Source: Paractinoplanes atraurantiacus (GTDB lineage: Bacteria > Actinomycetota > Actinomycetes > Mycobacteriales > Micromonosporaceae). From it: a stretch of DNA of 64,000 nucleotides. Of this stretch, positions 50,390 through 58,348 are shown in pieces; within the stretch, counting starts at the first letter, position 1; each line of letters begins with the position of its first letter. The DNA is taken from assembly GCF_900215205.1 (NCBI RefSeq), contig NZ_OBDY01000015.1, positions 21,324 through 85,323 of the forward strand, given 5' to 3'. The position numbers and the translations under genes are program-made. The notes beneath the pieces are model-generated. The model did no database searches. It worked only from the letters and a program-made list of their open reading frames with translations, and was not told the origin of the DNA.

Positions 50390-50785
50390 TCATGTGCGGA
50401 CGGCGTACCGGAGGAAGACCACGCCGTTGCCGAACACGTGACTCTCGAGCAGCTCCAGGCCGGCGCGCACCTGCGGCGGGAAGAAGGCGGTTCCGCCGCC
50501 GACCAGGGCCGGGGCAAGGATGAGCTGATACTCGTCGACCAGGCCGGCGGCCTGCCACACGCCGGCGAACTCGTGCATGACCTCGGGCTCGGCCGGGTCG
50601 ATGGCCTCCCAGTAGGACATCACCTCATACATGCGGCGGCCCATGAGATAGGTGCCGACGGCGCGGGTGCGCTCGCCGATGAAGCGGTGGGACTCCTCGT
50701 CCGGGGCGCTCCAGCCGAAGTCGCCGTTCCGGTCGCTGACGTAGCCGTCGACCGAGGTGATCATCGAATAGATCAGCTTGCCCAT
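50390..50785 (-). CDS. Dihydrofolate-reductase-like protein (RibD C-terminal family)
   Basis: A 131-residue protein of the RibD-C/DHFR fold: SMITSVDGYVSDRNGDFGW at the start, TYLMGRRMYEVM, and ALVGGGTAFFP near the end. These proteins bind NADPH and reduce pterin- or riboflavin-like substrates; most are uncharacterised. ATG at 50785 follows GGAGCACCGGGC; a longer frame to 50818 has no ribosome site. Confidence 0.85.
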   Translation of the reverse strand: MGKLIYSMITSVDGYVSDRNGDFGWSAPDEESHRFIGERTRAVGTYLMGRRMYEVMSYWEAIDPAEPEVMHEFAGVWQAAGLVDEYQLILAPALVGGGTAFFPPQVRAGLELLESHVFGNGVVFLRYAVRT

Positions 50786-50830
50786 GCCCGGTGCTCCATC
50801 CGTGGGGACCGCTTGCAAAGTGCAATCAGT

Positions 50831-51430
50831 CTATGTGCTCTTGGGGCGCATTGACACCAGCGCGGTGCCGACCAGCCAGACGACCGCCTCGGCCAGCAGG
50901 AGGCGTTCCAGGGTGGCGCCGAGGGTGCCGCGGCCGGCGAGGAGCATGGTGAGGCCGAGGGCGCCGCCGAGCGGGACGGTCAGCGCGACGCCGACGGCGG
51001 CCAGGTGTTTCAGGGTGCGCTCACTGGCGTACCACCAAATCGAAGCCATGGCGGCAGCGAGCGTGAGCATGCCGAGGATCGTGGCGGACGCGTGGACGAC
51101 ATCGGCGGGCGTGGTCGGCTCGTAGGGCGGCAGTGGGCATCGGTTGGTGCAGGGCACGACGCCGGAGACGGCGGCGAGACCGGCGGCGGCGAAGAGGGCC
51201 GGCGAGGCCAGCGGGACCCGGACGGCGGCGCCGAGGAGAGCGACGCCGGCGGCGAGGGTGACCAGGCCGATGCGATACGGGATCGCGAAGGGCACACCGG
51301 CGGTGCCGGCCTCACTGACGTAGCCGAGCAGCCAGGATCCGGGCGCGGCGACGAGGGCGACCAGCATGGTGACGGCACCCCCGGTGACGGCAAGGGCGGA
51401 GGCGACGGCGAGCAGACGGGTACGGGTCAT
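50831..51430 (-). CDS. DUF998-like membrane protein
   Basis: A 199-residue protein with six predicted helices, compatible with the DUF998 family (frequent in actinomycetes, unknown function). The CTNRCPLPPYEP loop between helices 3 and 4 has two Cys that could pair. The ATG at 51430 has GATGGTGGGG directly upstream; the longer frame to 51628 runs into the divergent gene. Confidence 0.75.
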   Translation of the reverse strand: MTRTRLLAVASALAVTGGAVTMLVALVAAPGSWLLGYVSEAGTAGVPFAIPYRIGLVTLAAGVALLGAAVRVPLASPALFAAAGLAAVSGVVPCTNRCPLPPYEPTTPADVVHASATILGMLTLAAAMASIWWYASERTLKHLAAVGVALTVPLGGALGLTMLLAGRGTLGATLERLLLAEAVVWLVGTALVSMRPKST

Positions 51431-51490
51431 CCCCACCATCATGATCACGTCAGGGTTGCCGCCGCGCGGGCGACCGGCCAGAGTGTGGCC

Positions 51491-52315
51491 GTGCTGACCC
51501 TCGACGAGGTCCTCGCCCACGACGACCCATACCCCCACGTGCTGGAGCTGGCAGCCAGCGGCGACCGTTCCCTGATCGCCCCGGCGCGCGCGGCGGCGCA
51601 GCGCTTCGCCGACGCCTCCGACTGGCATGGGGCCGGCCTGATGGCGCGAATTCTGGTCGGCGTCGAGGGCTCACAGGCCGTTCCGCTGCTGCTGGCCATC
51701 CTGGCTCCGGTCCTCCGAGACGAGCACTTCGAGGACCCGGAGATGCTCCGGCTGAGTGTGGGCCGTGCGCTCTCCGAGGATCCGGCGGGTTGCCGCTCCA
51801 CGGTTCTCGCCGCCGTCGCCAGTTCCGACCCGGACCTGCACCGAGCCGGCCTGTGGGCGCTCGGCGCCATCGCCGGCCCGGACGATCTCGGTCTGATCCG
51901 TCAGGGCATGGCCGGCCCTGACCCGTCGACCCGGCGGCAGACCCTCACCGGATTGTCCGACGACGCGGCCCTGAGAGAGATCGCGGTCGAGGCGCTGCGC
52001 GACTCAGACGAGTGGGTCCGCCGCGAGGCCGTGATCCGCCTGGGCTGGTCCGGCCCGGCGTCGATGCTGGATCTCCTGATTCCGATGGCCGCCGACCCGT
52101 CGAGCGCGGTCCGCTCGATCGTGGGCGAGGCGATCGTCCGCCTGGCCGCACCGAGACCCGAGTCCCACGACGCCGCCGCCGAGGCCCTGCGGAGTCTGCT
52201 CACCGACACCAATCATTGGGCCCGGACCCGCGCCGCCGTCGGCTTGTCCGTCCTGCGTGGCGCGGGGTCAGGTCCGGGCGGGCCACTCGTGGGTGAGGAT
52301 GGCGTAGAGGTCTGA
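51491..52315 (+). CDS. HEAT-repeat protein
   Basis: A 274-residue all-helical protein with HEAT/PBS-lyase-like repeats (LHRAGLWALGAIAGPDDLGL, WVRREAVIRLGWSGPASMLD, HWARTRAAVGLSVLRG). Such solenoids act as protein-binding scaffolds. GTG at 51491 is the likely start, with another GTG at 51485; neither has a strong ribosome site. The 3' end overlaps the convergent acetyltransferase gene by 48 bp. Confidence 0.75.
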   Translation: MLTLDEVLAHDDPYPHVLELAASGDRSLIAPARAAAQRFADASDWHGAGLMARILVGVEGSQAVPLLLAILAPVLRDEHFEDPEMLRLSVGRALSEDPAGCRSTVLAAVASSDPDLHRAGLWALGAIAGPDDLGLIRQGMAGPDPSTRRQTLTGLSDDAALREIAVEALRDSDEWVRREAVIRLGWSGPASMLDLLIPMAADPSSAVRSIVGEAIVRLAAPRPESHDAAAEALRSLLTDTNHWARTRAAVGLSVLRGAGSGPGGPLVGEDGVEV

Positions 52316-52780
52316 GTCTCGCCAGCCGTCTCGCAGGAGGAGGGTTTCTCGGAGGCGGCCCTCGTGGGTCATGCCCAGCTTGGTGAGGACCCGGGCCGAG
52401 GCGGCGTTTCTCGGGTCGCAGGTCGCGTAGACGCGGTGGCGGCCGAACGTGTGGAAGGCCAGGTTCAGCAGGCGGGTGGCGGCGGCTGTGGCCAAGCCCT
52501 GGCCCTGGTGCGCTGGGTGGATCAGGTAGGAGATCTCGGCCTGGTGGGGGTCTCGGAGCTTGAGCTCAGCGGTGCCTACTGTGTGGCCGGCGGCTTTCAC
52601 GGCGTACGGGAAACGCGTTTGTGGGGTTTGGGCCCAAGCCCGCGCGGCGATCGTGGTGAAACTCTGTGACTCGGCGAGGGTGTTGGGGCCCCACGTCTGG
52701 AAGCGGCAGACCTCGGGCAATTGGGCCCAGCTGTGGACCGCTGGGTAGTCGGAGGCGGTCAGCGGACGCAGGCTCACCAT
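52268..52780 (-). CDS. GNAT-family N-acetyltransferase
   Basis: A 170-residue acetyltransferase of the RimJ/RimL type. Acetyl-CoA is bound by HQGQGLATAAATRLL, and CDPRNAASARVLTKLGM is the typical C-terminal block; it ends with the usual DLYAILTHEW. GAGGAGG lies 11 bases upstream of the ATG, and the start overlaps the DUF2804 gene by 7 bp, so both share a transcript. Target amine unknown. Confidence 0.9.
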   Translation of the reverse strand: MVSLRPLTASDYPAVHSWAQLPEVCRFQTWGPNTLAESQSFTTIAARAWAQTPQTRFPYAVKAAGHTVGTAELKLRDPHQAEISYLIHPAHQGQGLATAAATRLLNLAFHTFGRHRVYATCDPRNAASARVLTKLGMTHEGRLRETLLLRDGWRDSDLYAILTHEWPART

Positions 52781-53730
52781 CGGTTTCGGGCCTCCTCGGC
52801 CCAACCTGTGAGGCCGTCGAGGTCGACCTTCTTGTCGTGGTCGTCCAGGGCCCAACCTGTGAAGTGGCCGAAGCACTGGTGGGTCTCGGAGGACAGGACG
52901 GCGAGGTTGGTGCGGGCCACGCGTTCGTGGAAGGGCTCGAAGCGGACGTCGGCCCGCTCGCCGTGGATGCGCCACGGGCCGAGCCAATCCGAGTACTCCC
53001 AGGTGAGGTCCTCGCTGATTTTGTGGAGGCGGCCGTCGACGAAGACGGCGTTCTCGGTGGAGCCGGTGCCGTCGGTCCAGCGGCCGCCCAGCTGGATCGC
53101 TCGGCCGGGTCCGGCGCCGGCGGCCCAATTCCAGGTCACCGCGTAGGGCCAGCGGCCCCGGCCGTGGTCGAGGACGGCGAAAGAGCGTTCCCGGGGTACG
53201 GGGTATTCGGTGCCGGACAAGCGCAGCGTGCCGCTCACCGGGCGGCCGACGTCCTTGACCGTGTACTGGAACAGGCGGTCGCTGAACGGGACGACCACGC
53301 CGAGCGACTCGCCACCCTTCTCGATGACCAGATCGAGCTCGATGCCGGGGGCGGACGCCTTCAGGTGCGCCGGGTCGATCTCGATGCGCAGGTCGCCGGC
53401 GTGGGCCGACACCCGGCCGGACCCGCTGCGGTCGGGCAGGACCGTCGCTCGGTCGAGCAGGACCGTGGCGTCGGCCCGGGTCTCGCGGCCGCTGACCCGG
53501 TCGAGCACATAGATGCCGTGGACGCCGGCGTAGTCGAGGGAGGAGACGACCACTCCCACGATGTGGCTGGGGGTGACGATTCCCCAGTATTCCCAGCGTT
53601 TTCCGCGGCCCCAGCCGCGCAGGTTGGCGCGGTGCAACGGGCGGCGGGTCCAGCCGACGGCGTCCGGGTTCAGGCGGCCGTCGGGGCGGCAGAGGTCGAC
53701 CTCGGCGGTGAGCTCGCGCTCCTCGATCAC
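52774..53730 (-). CDS. DUF2804 protein
   Basis: A 318-residue protein of the DUF2804 family: NLRGWGRGKRWEYWGIV, DRLFQYTVKDVGRPVSG, LDHGRGRWPYAVTWNWAAG, and the C-terminal HQCFGHFTGW. The fold resembles lipocalin-type hydroxyneurosporene synthases; function unknown. GTG start, with a TANNNT box exactly six bases upstream (separate entry). Confidence 0.87.
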   Translation of the reverse strand: MIEERELTAEVDLCRPDGRLNPDAVGWTRRPLHRANLRGWGRGKRWEYWGIVTPSHIVGVVVSSLDYAGVHGIYVLDRVSGRETRADATVLLDRATVLPDRSGSGRVSAHAGDLRIEIDPAHLKASAPGIELDLVIEKGGESLGVVVPFSDRLFQYTVKDVGRPVSGTLRLSGTEYPVPRERSFAVLDHGRGRWPYAVTWNWAAGAGPGRAIQLGGRWTDGTGSTENAVFVDGRLHKISEDLTWEYSDWLGPWRIHGERADVRFEPFHERVARTNLAVLSSETHQCFGHFTGWALDDHDKKVDLDGLTGWAEEARNRW

Positions 53731-53735
53731 CTCCG

Positions 53736-53749
53736 CAGGCTATAGCCTG
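53736..53749. promoter_or_regulatory. Symmetrical divergent promoter for two leaderless genes
   Basis: CAGGCTATAGCCTG is a perfect palindrome in the 24-bp gap between the DUF2804 and GH1 genes. It holds TAGCCT on each strand (53743-53748 plus, 53742-53737 minus). Each TAGCCT ends exactly six bases before a start codon (ATG 53755, GTG 53730), the spacing of actinobacterial -10 boxes of leaderless mRNAs. Confidence 0.6.
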
Positions 53750-53754
53750 AGACG

Positions 53755-55041
53755 ATGGCGGGTTTCCTGTACGGGGCTTCGACGGCGTCCTACCAGATCG
53801 AGGGCGCGGCGCGCGAGGACGGGCGCGGACCGTCCATCTGGGACACGTTCGCGCACACGCCGGGCCGGGTGCGCAACGGTGACACCGGCGATGTGGCGTG
53901 CGACCACTACCACCGCTGGGCCGAGGATGTTGCGCTGCTGGCCGACCTGGGTGTGGGGGCCTACCGGTTCTCCATCGCCTGGCCGCGGGTGCAGCCGACC
54001 GGCGCGGGAGCCGTCAACGACAAGGGGCTCGGCTTCTACGACCGGCTCGTGGACGGGCTGCTGGAGCGCGGCATCGAGCCGGTGCCGACGCTGTTCCACT
54101 GGGATCTGCCGCAGGCCCTGGAGGACGAGGGCGGCTGGCTCAACCGGGAGACGGCGTACCGCTTCGCGGAGTACGCGGGACACGTGGCGGCCCGGCTCGG
54201 GGACCGCGTCGGAAGGTTCATCACGCTGAACGAGCCGGTCGTGCACATGGCTCAGGGGTACGCGTGGGGCACGCACGCGCCGGGGCGGCAGCTCGGCCTG
54301 GGCGCGCTGCCGGTGGCCCACCACCAACTGCTCGGGCACGGTCTGGCGGTGCGGGCGCTGAGGGCCGCGGGCGCGCGCGAAGTGTGGATCACCAACAACT
54401 GCACGCCGGTGTGGTCGGCGGGTGACGAGACCGCGGCCCTGGTTTACGACGGCTTCCACAACCGGCTGTTCAACGATCCGGTGTTGTCGGGGTCATATCC
54501 GGATTTCCTGATGGGCGGCCTGGCACCACACATCCAGGACGGCGATCTCGACATCATCCGCACGCCGATCGACGCGCTCGGGGTGAACTACTACAACCCG
54601 ACGCTGGTCGGCCCGGCGACCGAGGAGGGCGATCTGCCGTTCGAGATCCGGCCGATCGAGGGCTATCCGGCGACGGCGTTCGGGTGGCCGGTGGTGCCGG
54701 CCGGGCTCACCGAGCTGCTGACGGGGCTCCGGCAGACGTACGGCGACGCCCTGCCTCCGATCTACATCACCGAGAACGGCTGTTCGACGGAGGAGGGCGT
54801 CGCCGACACCTTCCGGATCGACTATCTGAAGTCACACCTTGATGCCGTACGGGCGGCGATCGAGGCCGGCGTCGACGTGCGCGGCTATTTCGTGTGGTCG
54901 CTGCTCGACAACTTCGAGTGGGCCGAGGGCTACTCGCAGCGGTTCGGCCTCGTGCACGTCGACTTCGACACCCAGGAGCGCACGCCGCGTGACTCCTACC
55001 GCTGGCTGCAGGCTCAGTGCGCGAAGACCTCCAACTCGTAG
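53755..55041 (+). CDS. Beta-glucosidase, glycoside hydrolase family 1
   Basis: A 428-residue cytosolic GH1 enzyme that splits beta-glucosides such as cellobiose. Catalytic acid/base Glu160 is in TLNEP and nucleophile Glu340 in ITENG; the glycone site is visible in GASTASYQIEGA and WSLLDNFEWAEGY. No signal peptide. It lies alone; unlike Streptomyces bglC it is not next to ceb transporter genes and no CebR box precedes it. Confidence 0.95.
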   Translation: MAGFLYGASTASYQIEGAAREDGRGPSIWDTFAHTPGRVRNGDTGDVACDHYHRWAEDVALLADLGVGAYRFSIAWPRVQPTGAGAVNDKGLGFYDRLVDGLLERGIEPVPTLFHWDLPQALEDEGGWLNRETAYRFAEYAGHVAARLGDRVGRFITLNEPVVHMAQGYAWGTHAPGRQLGLGALPVAHHQLLGHGLAVRALRAAGAREVWITNNCTPVWSAGDETAALVYDGFHNRLFNDPVLSGSYPDFLMGGLAPHIQDGDLDIIRTPIDALGVNYYNPTLVGPATEEGDLPFEIRPIEGYPATAFGWPVVPAGLTELLTGLRQTYGDALPPIYITENGCSTEEGVADTFRIDYLKSHLDAVRAAIEAGVDVRGYFVWSLLDNFEWAEGYSQRFGLVHVDFDTQERTPRDSYRWLQAQCAKTSNS

Positions 55042-58000
55042 AGCGAGATGCCGTACGAGGTGGCGCGGGTCTGCCCCACCACACGCAGGTAGCGGGCGTT
55101 TGTAGTGGGGAAGCCGACCACATCGGTGCCACCGTTGCCGCCGGTCACGGTGGCCGCGGTGGTCCAGGTGGTGCCGTCGGCCGAGGTTTCGATCCGATAG
55201 GCCGAGGCGTACGCGCTCTCCCAGTGCAGAACGGCGCGGGCGACCGGGCGGGACGAGCCCAGGTCGACCCGCAGCCATTGGTTGTCCGACCAGGAACTGG
55301 CCCAGCGGCTGCTCCGGTTGCCGTCGACGGCGTTGCCGGCCGGGTAGCCCAACTGGGTGCTGGACGCGGTGACCGCGCGGCCGGCGGCCAGGTTGGAGAC
55401 GTCGTCGCCCCGGGCCGCCGGGAAGGAGACGACCTGCTGATACGTGGGCCGGTTCTGCCACGAGATGAGGTCGTGCTCGATGCCGCCCAGAGGGCTGTGC
55501 AAAATCGCATCAGCACACCAGATGTTCCCCGCGGCGCAGTGCTCGTCGCCGGGATAGGTGGTGGTCGCCGGCTCGGCCAGGGCGGCAGTGAGGCTGCTCA
55601 GCAGGGCCGTGCGGCAGGCGCTGAGCGTGCCACCGCCGCAGTACTTCTGCGACCAGTTCGGCACGGCGTCGCCCAGGGTGGCCCGCAGATCCTTGGAGAC
55701 CCAGCCCCACCAGCCGTACTGGAAGGAGGAGCCCTTGTGGGCCTGCGACTCGTTGGCCGAGCTGGGCAGGTCGGAGACGGGGCCGGTCTGCCCGCCCGAG
55801 GGTGACTCGTTGATCTGGAGGGCGTCGACGAGCGAGTCGAACAGGCCGTCGCCGAGCCCGGTGGAGAACTGCGCGACGACCAGCTTCGGCCACCAGGCGT
55901 CCATGATGCGGATGGCGTCGGCGTCCTTGTACACCTCGCTGTCGGCGGCCGTCTCCTCCCGGTGGGAGCCGGCGGTGCGCCAGGCGCGCAGCTTGGCGAT
56001 CGCGGCCGCCTGGGCGGCGTCGGTCACCGGGGCGGTGTCGATGACGCGCAGCACGTCGTCGAGGACCTCGGCGCCGCGCAGGTCGGTGGTGGCGGCCGAC
56101 TCGACCACCTTGAGCAGGCCGGCCCGGTCGTACTTCTGCCCGGCGGCCACGGCCGCCTTGATGGGGCGGTCGAGCAGGTCGGCCCGGTGCACGGCGCTGA
56201 AGCTGAAGTTGCCGTCGGCCGCCGAATACCCGGCCGCCTGCTTGTTGTTCCAGCTGACGAAGTAATCCTGGTTGACGGCCTGCGGGCGCGACGAGAGCGG
56301 CCGGTAGGTCGCCGTGTTGGTGGCCGGATTCCAGCCGGCCCACTCGTAGGCCGGTTCGGCCCTGGTCGGCAGGTTCGGGTCGGCGCCGGCCGGGCGCACC
56401 GGTTCGGCGCCCGAGGTGACGTACGCGATGTCTTTGCTGTTGATGTAGAACCAGTTGAAGGCGAACACGATCGTGGACGCGGAGGCGGTGAACGCGGCCG
56501 GGGTGCCCATCTGGGCCGGCTCGTTGAACATCTGGAAGCCGACGGCCGAGTCGGCCTCGTGCCGGTAGGTGGAGCGCAGGGCGGTGAACGCGGTGGGCAC
56601 GCCGCCGACCAGGCCGCGCCACTGGACCAGGCCGTAGTTGGTGCGCAGCGAGGTCAGGCGGTAGGAGCCCGCCGGGGTGGCGTCGGCGGTGGTGGGATTC
56701 CACGCGTTCGACTGGGAGAGAGCCTCCATGGCGAGGCACTGGCCGTGGTAGAGGTAGCCGGTGGACGCGACGGTCGGGGTGCCGCCGCCCGGGTTGCAGA
56801 GGGTCACGGCGTACGTGTCGGTGATGTCCTGGATGCTGGAGGTGGCGCTCCAGGCGTAGTCGGGGCCGCGGCCGATCAGGGTGTAGAGGTTGAGGCCGGC
56901 GAAGGCGATGCCGCGGCTGGAGATGCCCGGGCCCTGCAGCTCCTGGAGCATGAGCAGCTGCGGCGCGAAATAGCCGGTCTGCGGGCCGAAGACGGCGATC
57001 GGGTGGCCGGTGGAGGAGTTGGCGGCGCTGACGACGGCGGCGTTGGACATGCCGCGCTGATTCGGCGTCATGGCCAGGGCGACGGAGCTCTTCCCCGAGA
57101 CGCCCGTGGCGGCGGAGCCCGTACGGTCGTACACGAGCGGTTCGGGGACGGTGGTTCCGGCGTCGGGCATCGCGACACCGGGCGCGTTCGGGTTGCCCGC
57201 GCCGTACGGGAAGCTTTGTCCGTTGTGGAGCGTCAGGACGGCCTCGGGGTCGTTCTGCGAGCGGAACTGTTGCCACACCTGGTCACCGACGGCGTTGCCG
57301 TACTTGGCGCGGGCGGCGATCCGGACGAGGGCGGAACGCATCTCGGTGCCGCCGCCACCACCGAACAGGCCGCCGATGACACCGGCCACGGCGACCAGAT
57401 CGGTGAGCACGAAGGGCTCGGGGCCGCCGGCGTTGGTGACGGCGTCGAGGTGACCGGTCAGGACGTACTCGCCGGGGCAGTCGCGGGCGGCCATGCAGTC
57501 GGCGATGTATTTGTTGATGCCGGCGATGTACGACTGGACGTCGGTGTAGAGCTGCTGGCCGCGCGCGCCCGAGGTGCGCAGGGTCTCGATCTGGGTCTGA
57601 AGATCGGCTTCGGTGTACGGGGAATTGCGCCACACACTCTGCTCGAGATCACGGTTTCCCGCGGCACCGCCGGCGAACGGGGTCAGCTTGCCCCGGGCGA
57701 CATGGCGGAGCAGGTCCATGAGGAAGAGGCGGTCCTGCGCGCCGGCGTAACCGGCGCCGTACATGGTCCCGGCCCGGGTGGTGCCGGTGATGTGGGGGAT
57801 GCCGAGTTTCTTGTCGCGCACGATGGTGACGTCCGCTCGCGGGGAGATCGTCGTGGCGACGTCGGCCGCTCCGTACGAGCTGTCGTTGAAGAAGGTGTTG
57901 ATCTGCTGTCCGGTGAGGCCGGTGTAGCTGTGCACGAGCGCGTCGTAGGGCGCGAGCTGATCGTCGGAGTGCGGCGGCTTGGTGCCGAAGGCCTGCGAGG

Positions 58001-58175
58001 CGAGGATCTGCAGCAGGTCGGCGTCGCCGTTCTGGCCCGGCGGCAGGATGTCGGAGCATTCGCCGAGGCAGTAGTCGGTGTTCTCGACAGGGGCGGCCTG
58101 GGCCGGGCTGTCGGCCTGCACGAGGAGGGTGGCCAGCAGGACGGAGGCCGCGAGGGCGGAGAAGAGTCGGCGCAT
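55014..58175 (-). CDS. Secreted penicillin-acylase-family hydrolase with C-terminal discoidin domain
   Basis: A 1053-residue exported N-terminal-nucleophile hydrolase. Signal peptide 1-28 (AQAAP). The alpha-chain part covers about 30-360; the likely self-cleavage site and nucleophile is Ser377 in RGMSNAAVVSAAN, where the family has a Gly-Ser-Asn sequence. The beta chain continues to about 900, and residues 917-1053 form an F5/8 type C (discoidin) sugar-binding domain (LAAGRAVTASSTQ, WASSWSDNQWLRVDLG). Substrates could be acyl-homoserine lactones, lipopeptides or beta-lactams. The Gly normally preceding the nucleophile is Met here. Its 3' end overlaps the convergent GH1 gene by 28 bp. Confidence 0.88.
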   Translation of the reverse strand: MRRLFSALAASVLLATLLVQADSPAQAAPVENTDYCLGECSDILPPGQNGDADLLQILASQAFGTKPPHSDDQLAPYDALVHSYTGLTGQQINTFFNDSSYGAADVATTISPRADVTIVRDKKLGIPHITGTTRAGTMYGAGYAGAQDRLFLMDLLRHVARGKLTPFAGGAAGNRDLEQSVWRNSPYTEADLQTQIETLRTSGARGQQLYTDVQSYIAGINKYIADCMAARDCPGEYVLTGHLDAVTNAGGPEPFVLTDLVAVAGVIGGLFGGGGGTEMRSALVRIAARAKYGNAVGDQVWQQFRSQNDPEAVLTLHNGQSFPYGAGNPNAPGVAMPDAGTTVPEPLVYDRTGSAATGVSGKSSVALAMTPNQRGMSNAAVVSAANSSTGHPIAVFGPQTGYFAPQLLMLQELQGPGISSRGIAFAGLNLYTLIGRGPDYAWSATSSIQDITDTYAVTLCNPGGGTPTVASTGYLYHGQCLAMEALSQSNAWNPTTADATPAGSYRLTSLRTNYGLVQWRGLVGGVPTAFTALRSTYRHEADSAVGFQMFNEPAQMGTPAAFTASASTIVFAFNWFYINSKDIAYVTSGAEPVRPAGADPNLPTRAEPAYEWAGWNPATNTATYRPLSSRPQAVNQDYFVSWNNKQAAGYSAADGNFSFSAVHRADLLDRPIKAAVAAGQKYDRAGLLKVVESAATTDLRGAEVLDDVLRVIDTAPVTDAAQAAAIAKLRAWRTAGSHREETAADSEVYKDADAIRIMDAWWPKLVVAQFSTGLGDGLFDSLVDALQINESPSGGQTGPVSDLPSSANESQAHKGSSFQYGWWGWVSKDLRATLGDAVPNWSQKYCGGGTLSACRTALLSSLTAALAEPATTTYPGDEHCAAGNIWCADAILHSPLGGIEHDLISWQNRPTYQQVVSFPAARGDDVSNLAAGRAVTASSTQLGYPAGNAVDGNRSSRWASSWSDNQWLRVDLGSSRPVARAVLHWESAYASAYRIETSADGTTWTTAATVTGGNGGTDVVGFPTTNARYLRVVGQTRATSYGISLYELEVFAH

Positions 58176-58274
58176 GAGGTGTCCCTTCGGGGAACGCTCG
58201 AACGCGAAAAGATTTCATAGATATTAAGACGTCGATGTCTGCTGGGGCTAGACCTGGGCGCGAGCAGCAAGAAG

Positions 58275-58311
58275 GGGCGGCAGGTGGGGCTCCACTCCCC
58301 ACCTGCCGCCC
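58275..58311 (-). terminator. Terminator of the LAxTG protein gene
   Basis: A perfect 15-bp stem (58275-58289 with 58297-58311) with a 7-nt loop lies 37 bp after the stop at 58349; on the minus strand it is followed by CTTCTTGC. Confidence 0.85.
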
Positions 58312-58348
58312 GCGTTCCCCCTCGGTGAAGCTTTCAGCGGCGCCGCGC

